Origin: Pseudosporangium ferrugineum | Lineage (GTDB): Bacteria; Actinomycetota; Actinomycetes; Mycobacteriales; Micromonosporaceae | DNA length: 64,000 bases | Direction: 5' to 3' | Assembly (NCBI RefSeq): GCF_003002065.1 | Contig: NZ_PVZG01000003.1 | Span: 310,001-374,000, forward strand | Shown: positions 56,939-64,000 of the stretch, piece after piece | Layout of the letters: the number at the start of each line of letters is the position of its first letter | Position numbering within the stretch: position 1 is the stretch's first letter | Notes under the pieces: model-generated | What the model saw: the letters and a program-made list of their open reading frames with translations, nothing else | Told to the model about the DNA's origin: nothing | Databases searched by the model: none | Position numbers and translations under genes: made by a program

Positions 56939-57895
56939 CTAGAAGCGGTCGATAAACTGTGCGTCGAGCCACTCGCGAACACTGGTGACGGGCTGCATGT
57001 CCGTGCCGAGCCAGGACAGCGAACCGGTCAGCGCCAGCACACCGACGACGATCGCGGCCAGCGCGAGCACCATGCCGATCAACGCGTCGGTCTTCCCGGC
57101 CACGTGCCGCTTCCCCGTGGCACGGATCCCGGCGACGGACAGGACCAGCGCCAGCCCGGCGACCCCGATGCCGTAACCGAGCAGCGGCCCGGAAAGCACC
57201 AGCAGGGCGCCGGCCACACCGGTGATCAGGCCCAGGGTGGCGAGAAGGCTGGCCCGAGGCTTCGGCCCGGCGACAACCGGCGCACGGTCAGCATCGGTAC
57301 GGGTCTGATCGGTACGGGTCTGATCGGTACGGGTCTGATCGGTCCGCGCACCGGCGCCCACGATCCCGTGCCGGCTGGGCCCCCGGTCCGTCTCGACCGT
57401 ACGGTCACGATCCTCGACACCACCCGGGCGGCGAAGGTCACGCTCGGTCGCATCGCGCTCGCCGGTGCGGGTCCCGGCCCGGTCACGGTCGGTCGCATCG
57501 CGGTCGCCCGTGACGGTCGCGGCCCGGCCACGCTCGGTCGCATCTCGGTCGCCGGCGTGGGTCGCGGCCCGGCCGGCAGTGTGCTCGGCCCGGTCAGCGG
57601 CGTGCTCAGCCCGGTATTCCGCGGCGCGCGCACCCGAACCTCCGGCGACGCCACCCGTCACGGGCTGCGGCGCCACAGGCTGCGGCATCACGGGCTGCGG
57701 CGCCACAGGTTGCGGCATCACGGGCTGCGGTGTCACGGCACGCTGGGCACCGGCCCGCCCCGCGTCGGCGTCCGCCAGATCCCTGGCTCGGGCGGTTCCG
57801 GCCTGCGTGGGGGCATCGGTACGCGCGGAGACAGGCGCTCGTTCCTCGGTCTTGTCAGTGGTGTCGGAGTGGCGGGAGAACGTCGGGATCCTCAC
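56939..57895 (-). CDS. Repeat-rich membrane protein
   Basis: A 318-residue protein. The N-terminal 210 residues are disordered and built of repeats: PQPVMPQPVA units, DRDATERGRAAT-type units and three RTDQT pentads. Three C-terminal hydrophobic segments follow (LATLGLITGVAGALLVLSGP, LGYGIGVAGLALVLSVAGI, ALIGMVLALAAIVVGVLALTG). A DUF4190-like two-span core is possible, but I do not assign it. GTG start with a perfect AGGAGGTG. The arrangement resembles cytoplasmic linker plus membrane anchor. Function unknown. Confidence 0.65.
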   Translation of the reverse strand: MRIPTFSRHSDTTDKTEERAPVSARTDAPTQAGTARARDLADADAGRAGAQRAVTPQPVMPQPVAPQPVMPQPVAPQPVTGGVAGGSGARAAEYRAEHAADRAEHTAGRAATHAGDRDATERGRAATVTGDRDATDRDRAGTRTGERDATERDLRRPGGVEDRDRTVETDRGPSRHGIVGAGARTDQTRTDQTRTDQTRTDADRAPVVAGPKPRASLLATLGLITGVAGALLVLSGPLLGYGIGVAGLALVLSVAGIRATGKRHVAGKTDALIGMVLALAAIVVGVLALTGSLSWLGTDMQPVTSVREWLDAQFIDRF

Positions 57896-58018
57896 GTCAG
57901 CACCTCCTTCGAACCATCGGGGGATGCCCTCGCTATACCCCGGTGGCCCGATAAGCACACAAACGCGCCCCGCACCGCCCACTCAACCGCCGAAGACGCG
58001 CTCCCCGCCCCACCATCC

Positions 58019-58110
58019 GCCGGCCGAGATGCGCTCAACCCGCCGGCCGAGATGCGCTCAACCCACCGGCCGGGACGCGCTCAACCCACCGGCCGGGACG
58101 CGCAGGACCC
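58019..58110. repeat. 23-bp tandem repeat, four copies
   Basis: Units begin at 58019, 58042, 58065 and 58088 (gccggccgagatgcgctcaac-type, diverging in the last). The unit is not a multiple of three. It lies between the clpP stop and the repeat-rich membrane gene's start; 57896-58207 has no gene. Confidence 0.85.
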
Positions 58111-58207
58111 GCGAACCCGGCGCACCGCATCAGCCGCGCCCACGCCCGCGGATCCCCCCGGCCCGGGCGGGCGCACGATCGTGCCGTGCGCCCGTCCGGA
58201 GGGTGGG

Positions 58208-58816
58208 TCAGACCAGTGCGGACGTCGCCGTGACGTCGGCCGCCCGGGAGATCACGTGGTCGACGATGCCGTAGTCCTTGGCCTCCTGGGCCGTGAACCA
58301 GCGGTCGCGGTCCGAGTCGATCTCGATCTCCTGCGGGGTGTGCCCGGTGTGGAAGGCGATCCGCTCGTTCATGACCTTCTTGATGTGCAGCATGCTCTCC
58401 GCCTGGATGGCGATGTCGGCCGCGGTGCCACCGATGCCGCCGGAGAGCTGGTGCATCATCACCCGCGCGTGGGGCAGGGCGTAGCGCTTGCCGGCCGTGC
58501 CGGCGCAGAGCAGGAACTGTCCCATGGAGGCGGCCATGCCCATGGCGATCGTGGCCACGTCGTTCTTGATGTACTGCATCGTGTCGTACACGGCCATGCC
58601 GGCGCTGATCGAACCGCCCGGCGAGTTGATGTACAGGGCGATGTCCTTCTCGCTGTCGGCGGAGGCGAGCAGCAGCATCTGGGCGCAGATGCGGTTGGTC
58701 ACCTCGTCGTTGACCTCGCTGCCGAGGAAGATGATGCGCTCCCGGAGCAGCCGCTCGAAGACCTGGTCGTCAAAGGATGCGCCACCCGCCCGCATCACGA
58801 AGTCGTCAACACTCAT
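58208..58816 (-). CDS. clpP: ATP-dependent Clp protease proteolytic subunit
   Basis: A 202-residue ClpP. The catalytic triad is Ser97 in GMAASMGQ, His122 in MMHQLSGG and Asp171 in SDRDRW. INSPGG and IFLGSEV are family marks. It forms the barrel protease fed by ClpX/ClpC. It stands alone without clpX or a second clpP, so it is an extra paralogue and may act only with another ClpP. I use the ATG at 58816; a longer frame starts 14 codons upstream without support. Confidence 0.93.
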   Translation of the reverse strand: MSVDDFVMRAGGASFDDQVFERLLRERIIFLGSEVNDEVTNRICAQMLLLASADSEKDIALYINSPGGSISAGMAVYDTMQYIKNDVATIAMGMAASMGQFLLCAGTAGKRYALPHARVMMHQLSGGIGGTAADIAIQAESMLHIKKVMNERIAFHTGHTPQEIEIDSDRDRWFTAQEAKDYGIVDHVISRAADVTATSALV

Positions 58817-58969
58817 GGACCCACCCTCTCGCACCAGCCGGACGGGTGTGGCACCCACCCGGCATCAGACTCTCTAACCTTCCCCGGTAACGACCGCCAC
58901 GCCCAGCGATTCCCCTGAGGGCGAAAGGCGGATAACCCCGCCCACCGAAACCGGGAAAAGGGCCCCCGG

Positions 58970-59155
58970 CCCGCGGCACCCCTAAGCGGAGCGCGCCCAG
59001 GCCGCGGCGCCCCAAGCGGAGCGCCCGGCCCGTGGCACCCGGACGCGGAGCGCCCGGCGCGCGGCACTCCACGCGGAGCGCGCCCGGCCCGCGGCACCTG
59101 CACGCGGAACGCGCCCGGGCCGCGGCGCCCCCACGCAGAGGAACCGCAGTTCGCG
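58970..59155. repeat. Imperfect GC-rich tandem repeat, about 30-bp unit
   Basis: Six or so copies of a gcccggcccgcggcacc plus acgcggagc-type unit run up to the plsC stop. They are diverged, so the unit length varies between about 29 and 34 bp. No gene is visible in 58817-59161. Confidence 0.6.
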
Positions 59156-59161
59156 GCGCGC

Positions 59162-60223
59162 TCAGGCGGAGGGCACGCGGGAGCGGCGGGCCGACCAGTC
59201 CGTGCTCAGCGGCTGCGGGTTGGGACGGTGTTCCTCGATCCAGGTGTCGATGCGGGCCCACCAGTCGTACAGCCAGGCGACGCGTTCGGCCTCGCCGGCC
59301 GGGATCTCCTCCGGCGGCACGCTCCAGAAGCGCATGATGAGCTGCTTGTCCATCGGGAGCTCGCGCCACACGTCCGCCACCGTCATCATCTTGTCCAGGC
59401 CGGTGTGGGCCACGAAGATCACGCCCGCGTCCGGCGCGGCGTCGATGGCCGCCAGGAGCCCGCCCGGCTTCGGCGGGAGGACGTTGCGCAGGTTCTCCGC
59501 GCGTACGGCCATGTCCTCGAGGCCCCGGTCCCGCAGCCGGGCGATGGCCCGGACCCGGCGGTGGGGGGTGAAATTGCCGCCCTCGGGGAAGATCACGAAC
59601 GCGTCGTTGTCGTCCAGGCCGGTCGCCAGGCCCCCGACCTCCTTCTCCAGGTCGCCGACGCCCGGGCGGCCCGGAGTGATGAACCTGTTCGGCAGCCGGT
59701 TGAGCAGGATGTCGACCGCCGGATCCCACTGCAGGGTGGCCTTGAGCACGATGCGCGGCTCCCGCTCGAACCAGTTGACCAGCGCGTGGATCAGCACGAA
59801 CGAGTCGCCGGGCCCCGCGTGCCGGCTGACCACGATCTCCGGGCGTCCCGGCATGCCGGTGTCCGGGTCGGTGCCGACCACGTCGATGCTCAGGTGCAAC
59901 GACCATCGGGCGACCCAGAACAGCGTACGCAGGAACACGCCCGTCAGAACGTAGTGCGCACGCTGGAAGGCCGGCGTCCGGATCTTCCAGCCGAAGCCGG
60001 ACGCCACCCACATCACGGTGAGGCTGACCAGGGCCGCCGCATCCCAGACGAGATAGACGATGCCGAGGAAGGCGAGCCGCGGCACCCGCAGATGGCCCGG
60101 GGCGAACGGCGAGGCCACGAGCGCGAGCAGCAGCCACACGGGCAGCGTCGTCAGCAGGAAAAGCGCCAGGACGACCACCGCCGGGGCGATGACCAGGCGG
60201 CGGATCCACGGCGGCGGCAGCAT
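59162..60223 (-). CDS. Lysophospholipid acyltransferase (PlsC-like)
   Basis: A 353-residue acyltransferase. Two N-terminal spans (LVIAPAVVVLALFLLTTLPVWLLLALV, LGIVYLVWDAAALVSLTVMW) are followed by the HX4D box SRHAGPGDS and the FPEGGNFTP substrate motif. It esterifies lysophospholipids or phosphatidic acid precursors at the membrane. Its ATG starts inside the stop of the patatin gene (1-bp overlap, TGATG), so deacylation and reacylation may be coupled. Its length exceeds the typical 240 residues, by a C-terminal domain of unknown role. Confidence 0.87.
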   Translation of the reverse strand: MLPPPWIRRLVIAPAVVVLALFLLTTLPVWLLLALVASPFAPGHLRVPRLAFLGIVYLVWDAAALVSLTVMWVASGFGWKIRTPAFQRAHYVLTGVFLRTLFWVARWSLHLSIDVVGTDPDTGMPGRPEIVVSRHAGPGDSFVLIHALVNWFEREPRIVLKATLQWDPAVDILLNRLPNRFITPGRPGVGDLEKEVGGLATGLDDNDAFVIFPEGGNFTPHRRVRAIARLRDRGLEDMAVRAENLRNVLPPKPGGLLAAIDAAPDAGVIFVAHTGLDKMMTVADVWRELPMDKQLIMRFWSVPPEEIPAGEAERVAWLYDWWARIDTWIEEHRPNPQPLSTDWSARRSRVPSA

Positions 60224-61074
60224 CAGGCGCCGTCGCTCGGCGCGGGCGAGACGTTCGCGGCCAGGTAGCGGCGGGAGGCGGTGTAGGCCCGGCTGATCCG
60301 GCGCCCCGCGGCGGCCATGTCCCGGTACGCCCAGGGGGTGTCGTCGCGGCTCTCACCGCCGCCGGTCGGTAGCACGTGCACCCGTACATCGTCGGGCAGC
60401 GACGCAAGCTCGCGCGCGAACCGATGCCGCCGGGCGATCTCGAACGCGACCTGCGCCACCTCCCAGGGACGCCGCGGCACGGTCAACGGCCGCTCGATCC
60501 GGCCCACCTGAAGAACGAAGATCAATTTCGCTCCGATCCGTACGGCCTCCCCGATCGGGATCGAGTTGACGATGCCACCGTCGACGAAGTGCTCCCCGGC
60601 GATCTCCATCGGCGGCAGGAGGCCGGGCACGGATGACGAGGCGAGCACCGCGTCGACCAGCGGCCCACTGTCGAACCAGTGCTCGGCGGCCCGTTCGATG
60701 CTGGCCGCGCAGCAGCGGAAGGGAACCTTGAGGTCGGCGAACGTGGCCTGGTCACCGAGCTCGGCCCCGAGCAGCCGGCGCAGCGGCAACGGCGAGTGCA
60801 GGTGGGTGCGCGCGGCGAACCGTCGCAACTGCCGGGCCAGCGAATCCCCGTAGACCTCGGCCGCCTCGGGCGACGACCACAACCGCACCAGCCGATCGGT
60901 CACGGCCTCACTCGGATCCGCGGCCACCAGCGCGCCGTTGACCGCCCCGATCGAGGTACCCACGACGACATCGGGCCGATAGCCGGCCCGGAAGAGCGCC
61001 CGCAGCATGCCGACCTGGACGGCACCGAGGACACCCCCGCCACCCAGCACGAACGCGACCGGCTTTTCCACCAT
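60223..61074 (-). CDS. Patatin-like phospholipase
   Basis: A 283-residue patatin. It has the oxyanion hole FVLGGGGVLGAVQVGML, the nucleophile serine in VGTSIGAVNGAL (GxSxG) and the catalytic dyad Asp in FVDGGIVNSIP. Patatins cleave acyl chains from phospholipids or neutral lipids. It is the first gene of the patatin-PlsC operon. No toxin-like partner or secretion signal is present. The ATG begins MVEKPVAFVLGGGG, the standard short N-terminus. Confidence 0.9.
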   Translation of the reverse strand: MVEKPVAFVLGGGGVLGAVQVGMLRALFRAGYRPDVVVGTSIGAVNGALVAADPSEAVTDRLVRLWSSPEAAEVYGDSLARQLRRFAARTHLHSPLPLRRLLGAELGDQATFADLKVPFRCCAASIERAAEHWFDSGPLVDAVLASSSVPGLLPPMEIAGEHFVDGGIVNSIPIGEAVRIGAKLIFVLQVGRIERPLTVPRRPWEVAQVAFEIARRHRFARELASLPDDVRVHVLPTGGGESRDDTPWAYRDMAAAGRRISRAYTASRRYLAANVSPAPSDGA

Positions 61075-61160
61075 GCCCCCATCGTTCCACTTCCCGGGCC
61101 CGGCGAACCGTTGTCCACAGGCCCGGAATGATCTCGGTCTCCCGTGCCATCATCCTTGCC

Positions 61161-62714
61161 ATGCCCGACACCGTCCCCGCCCCGCGGCCCCTCGCTCCCG
61201 GCCCGGCAACCTCGCACGGCGCGACGACGTCTCCCGGCGCCGCGACGCCTCACAGCGCGACGGCGACTCAAGGCGCGGCGACTCACAGCGCGGCGGCGAC
61301 TCAAGGCGCGACCCCGACTCCCAGGGCCGCGACGTCCCGCGACGCGGCCGCGACTCCCAGGGCCCCGGCGACTCGCGGCGCGGCGGCGACCCACGGCGCG
61401 ACCGCGGTGCTCGGGCGGCGAGGGCTGCTCGGTGCCGGTCTCGCTGCCACGGCCGCGGCCCTTGCCGGGTGCGGCGACGGCCGGCGCCCGCTCTGGGCCG
61501 GCCCCGCGCCCGAGACGGTTCCGCTCGCCGGCCGGGCCGCGCCCTCCGCGTCCCCGGGAAGTGTCCTCCAGACCCGCGCCGCCGCGCCCCCGCCCTACGC
61601 GGCCCGCGTCCACAACGTCCTGACGAAATACCTCAAACCAACCCCGGACAACCCCCAGCATCCCGGGTACGCCGGTGCCGTGGCGCTCGTGACCGTCGAC
61701 GGCAGGACGACGCTGCACACCGCCGCCGGCCACGCCCTGCGCTACCGGGCCGGTCCGGTCGAGCTCGCCGCGAGCAAGCGGGTCCCGGTGCGCCTCACCT
61801 CGATCTTCGACCTCGCCTCGCTGACCAAGGTCTACACCGCCCTGCTCGTGCTCCAGCTCGCCGACCGCGGCCTGGTCGACCTCGACGCACCGGTGCGGAC
61901 CTACCTGCCCGACTTCACGGGTACGGGCAAGGACAAGGTCACCATCGCCCAGCTCCTGGCCCACACCGGCGCCCTGCCCGTCGGCGCGAAGGTCACGGGG
62001 CTGCCCGACAACGCCGCCCGCTGGAAGGCGGTGATGACCACCCCGCTGATCCGGGGCGCGACGCCGGGCGACACGTTCCGCTATTCGAGCGTGGGCCTGA
62101 TGGTGCTCGGCCGGCTCGTCGAGAAGCTCACCGGCAAGACCCTCGACCGGGCGGTACGCGACAACCTCACCGCCCCGCTGGGCCTGAAGGACACCGGCTT
62201 CCGGCCGCTGACCTGGGTGACCGACAAGCAGCGCCTCGTGGCGACGGACGCCCGCAGTTCCCGGGGCCTGCTCCGCGGCACGGTGCACGACGACGTCGCC
62301 AACCACCTCGGCGGCGTGGCCGGCCACGCGGGCCTGTTCGCCACCGCCCGCGACGTCGCGGTGATCGGGCAGCTGATGCTCGACGGCGGCACCTACAACG
62401 GCAAGCGAATCCTCTCCCCGCAGATCCTGGAGCGGGCCCTGACCAACGCCAACAGGGGCAAACGGGCGATCGACGCCGAGCGCCCGCAGCGCACGGCGGA
62501 CCACGGCCTGGGCGTCGAGCTCAACCAGCCCTGGTTCATGGGCCGGCTGTCCTCCCCCACGAGCTTCGGCCACACCGGTTTCACGGGCACAAGCCTGCTG
62601 GTGGTCCCGGCCCGCCGGATGGTGGTGGTCCTTCTGACCAACCGGGCCCACCCCAACTGGAGCTGGTCCAACCCGGACACCCACCGGGTCGCCGTCCACA
62701 ACGCCATCGCCTGA
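61161..62714 (+). CDS. Tat-exported serine hydrolase (beta-lactamase fold) with repeat N-terminus
   Basis: A 517-residue protein. After about 80 residues of Ala/Thr/Ser/Pro repeats comes a twin-arginine motif LGRRGLLGAG and a lipobox-like LAGCGDG, so it is probably a Tat lipoprotein. The mature hydrolase has the nucleophile SLTK, a YSS element and HTGFTG, which corresponds to the KTG box. It resembles class C beta-lactamases/peptidases. The unusual length of the N-arm before the Tat signal may be an expansion of a GC-rich DNA repeat (61190-61420). I choose the ATG at 61161; a start at 61128 is possible. Confidence 0.82.
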   Translation: MPDTVPAPRPLAPGPATSHGATTSPGAATPHSATATQGAATHSAAATQGATPTPRAATSRDAAATPRAPATRGAAATHGATAVLGRRGLLGAGLAATAAALAGCGDGRRPLWAGPAPETVPLAGRAAPSASPGSVLQTRAAAPPPYAARVHNVLTKYLKPTPDNPQHPGYAGAVALVTVDGRTTLHTAAGHALRYRAGPVELAASKRVPVRLTSIFDLASLTKVYTALLVLQLADRGLVDLDAPVRTYLPDFTGTGKDKVTIAQLLAHTGALPVGAKVTGLPDNAARWKAVMTTPLIRGATPGDTFRYSSVGLMVLGRLVEKLTGKTLDRAVRDNLTAPLGLKDTGFRPLTWVTDKQRLVATDARSSRGLLRGTVHDDVANHLGGVAGHAGLFATARDVAVIGQLMLDGGTYNGKRILSPQILERALTNANRGKRAIDAERPQRTADHGLGVELNQPWFMGRLSSPTSFGHTGFTGTSLLVVPARRMVVVLLTNRAHPNWSWSNPDTHRVAVHNAIA

Positions 62715-62772
62715 CTGCGAGCCCCGCCCACGCAGCGCGTGCTCCGGCGAAGCCACCCCACCACTCACCCCG

Positions 62773-62962
62773 ACAGCCCCGAACGACGCAGCGCGAGACC
62801 CGCGAACGCGCCCCGGGGCACAGCCACCGACCGCCCCGCACCACCCAGCACGAAACCCGGGAAAGCACCCCGGGCACAGCCACCGACCGCCCCGCACCAC
62901 CCACCAGCGCGAAACCCCGCGAAGCCACCCCCGGCGCGGACCCCGACCGCCCCGCACCACCC
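62773..62962. repeat. Imperfect 56-60-bp intergenic repeat
   Basis: A gaccgccccgcaccaccc core recurs at 62829, 62885 and 62945 with similar flanks, plus a weaker copy before. It fills the spacer between the serine hydrolase and the chitinase; 62715-63052 has no gene. Confidence 0.65.
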
Positions 62963-62975
62963 GAGCCCACCCAGA

Positions 62976-63011
62976 ACGGCGACGGCCCGTAACGAGACGG
63001 ACCGTCGCCGT
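62976..63011 (-). terminator. Perfect GC hairpin after the third chitinase
   Basis: ACGGCGACGG (62976-62985) and CCGTCGCCGT (63002-63011) are a perfect 10-bp stem with a 16-base loop, 41 bp after the chitinase stop on the minus strand. Confidence 0.7.
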
Positions 63012-63052
63012 GCCCCTCAGGAAAGCCTCTCAGGAACGGGCTGCGGAAACGC

Positions 63053-64000
63053 TCAGCCGAGAGCGTTGAGGAACGGCTCGTGGCTGTTCCGGAATTCCCA
63101 GCCGTAGAACTTGTCCCAGTTGATCGACCAGGTCATCAGGCCCCGGAAGTTCGGGTTGGTGCCGCTGCGGACCGCGTACCCGCCGCAGTTCGTGCCCTTC
63201 ACCAGGCACGTGACCGCCTGCTGGACTCCCGCCGGCGCCACGTAGCCGTTGCCCGCGCTGACCGAGGACGGGGCTCCGAAGGCGACCTGGTCCTCGCGGA
63301 GGGCCGGGAACATGTTGGCCATGTTGCCCGCCACCGGGAAGCCGGCGAGCAGCATGTCGGTCATCGCGATGTGGAAGTCCGCGCCGCCCATGCTGTGCCA
63401 CTGGTTGTCCAGGCCCATGATCGAGCCGCTGTTGTAGTCCTGGACGTGCAGCACGGTCAGGTCGTTGCGCATCGCGTAGATGACCGGCAGGTAGGAGCCG
63501 GCGCGCGGGTCCTGGCCGCCCCACGGACCCGAGCCGTAGTACTGGTAGCCGAGCTGGACGAAGAACGTCTCCGGCGCCATGGTCAGGACGAAGCCGGCGC
63601 CGTACCGGGCCTTGAGCGACCTGAGCGCCGCGATCAGGTTGACGATCACCGGGGTGGTCGGGTTCTTGAAGTCGGTGTCGCCGGTGTTCAGCGACAGCGA
63701 GTGGCCCTCGAAGTCGATGTCCACGCCGTCCAGGCCGTACTTGTCGATGATCGCGCTGACCGAGCTCACGAACTTGTCCCGGGCGCCCGTGGTGGTCAGC
63801 TGCACCTGGCCGTTCGCGCCGCCGATGGAGAGGAGCACCTTCTTGCCGGCCGCGCGCTTGGCCCGGATCGCGGCGATGAAGTCGGCCTCGGACTCCACCC
63901 CGGCGCATTCGGACGGCGGGCACAGCGTGAAGCGAATGTCGCCGGACGTGGCCGACGTCGGCTCGCCGAACGCCAGGTTGATGATGTCCCAGTCCGCCGG
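63053..64000 (-). CDS. Chitinase GH18 (5' end beyond window)
   Basis: At least 315 codons, open through base 64000, so the start and any signal or CBM lie outside. The GH18 motif is YGLDGVDIDFEGH, with KKVLLSIGGANG before it and LRGLMTWS-like GLMTWSINWDK at the end. The text upstream of residue 1 of the shortest ORF reads WDIINLAFGE and continues the barrel, so the gene is not truncated by mutation. This is a third chitinase in the window and differs from the two at 42-44 kb, with AVTCLVKGTNCGGY replacing their Cys pairs. Confidence 0.9.
   Translation of the reverse strand, partial: PADWDIINLAFGEPTSATSGDIRFTLCPPSECAGVESEADFIAAIRAKRAAGKKVLLSIGGANGQVQLTTTGARDKFVSSVSAIIDKYGLDGVDIDFEGHSLSLNTGDTDFKNPTTPVIVNLIAALRSLKARYGAGFVLTMAPETFFVQLGYQYYGSGPWGGQDPRAGSYLPVIYAMRNDLTVLHVQDYNSGSIMGLDNQWHSMGGADFHIAMTDMLLAGFPVAGNMANMFPALREDQVAFGAPSSVSAGNGYVAPAGVQQAVTCLVKGTNCGGYAVRSGTNPNFRGLMTWSINWDKFYGWEFRNSHEPFLNALG

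Noticed and set aside
56592..56942. A 116-codon frame in the ddaH upstream region as a regulator gene
   Set aside because: It has no helix-turn-helix pattern and no Shine-Dalgarno, and is of Pro/Arg/Gly-rich shadow type.
58019..58110. The 23-bp repeat as a CRISPR array
   Set aside because: The units are contiguous with no unique spacers and no cas genes lie near.

Overview
This window is very GC-rich actinobacterial DNA. GTG and TTG starts are frequent, genes are packed with many 4-bp ATGA/GTGA overlaps, intergenic hairpins are GC-rich, and the content (SigK/RskA, MmyB-type, HxlR, PadR and AraC regulators, a two-propeller nSTAND1 protein, three GH18 chitinases, secreted I36 inhibitor) fits a soil filamentous actinomycete. 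I think of Micromonosporaceae (Actinoplanes-like), but no marker in the window proves the family. There is no prophage, complete insertion sequence, CRISPR array or antibiotic synthase cluster. Most of it reads as ordinary chromosomal accessory DNA.

Layout. 1-1.2 kb: end of a DUF305 protein, a repeat-rich spacer and a tRNA-Arg(CCG) with a terminator. 1.5-5.3 kb: an accessory patch next to the tRNA (unknown protein, TetR with a divergent amidohydrolase and an operator, an orphan HipB-like antitoxin followed by what looks like a hipA remnant). 5.3-11.4 kb: a PAS/GAF sensor, a divergent MarR/VOC pair with two matching operators, and a 1311-residue HTH-nSTAND1-WD40 protein. 11.4-24 kb: secreted I36 protein, fatty acid desaturase, a small membrane protein, SDR with divergent MmyB-type regulator, epimerase with divergent AraC, Ser/Thr kinase, FAD oxidoreductase, SnoaL/serine hydrolase operon with divergent HxlR, GlxA-type regulator and small membrane proteins. 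24-30 kb: VOC, VanZ, UPF0060, STAS, AraC, then repeat arrays and a truncated sulfite oxidase fragment behind rskA-sigK. 30.8-36.3 kb: an ECF sigma factor with a coupled membrane partner, a Gfo/Idh oxidoreductase, membrane proteins and a ygiB-ygiC-like pair. 36.3-42.2 kb: SDR, GH13 enzyme, HTTM-like membrane operon, PadR operon, DedA. 42.2-44.8 kb: two chitinases sharing a duplicated chitin-binding module behind a perfect palindrome. 44.8-56.5 kb: YidC paralogue, a YbdK-type ligase coupled to a CoA-disulfide-reductase-like flavoprotein, polysaccharide deacetylase, Nei-type glycosylase, two LprA/LppX-type lipoproteins, PCD, an FHA protein, and rocD-ddaH. 56.9-64 kb: repeat-rich membrane protein, ClpP, a patatin-PlsC operon, a Tat/lipobox serine hydrolase and a third chitinase cut by the window edge.

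How parts work together. At least four regulator/target pairs have a visible inverted repeat in the shared promoter (TetR, MarR, MmyB-type, PadR). The chitinases and deacetylase point to chitin use or wall remodelling. ddaH and rocD form an arginine-derivative to glutamate-semialdehyde route. The patatin and PlsC overlap by one base and suggest acyl-chain remodelling.

The most striking window-wide property is the number of GC-rich tandem repeats (8, 15, 18, 21, 23, 36 and 48 bp units). They lie both between genes and in frame inside otherwise conserved proteins. In the coding examples the unit length is a multiple of three; in several intergenic ones it is not. Two gene fossils (hipA-like and sulfite-oxidase-like), each next to an intact partner, add to a picture of local decay and repeat expansion.
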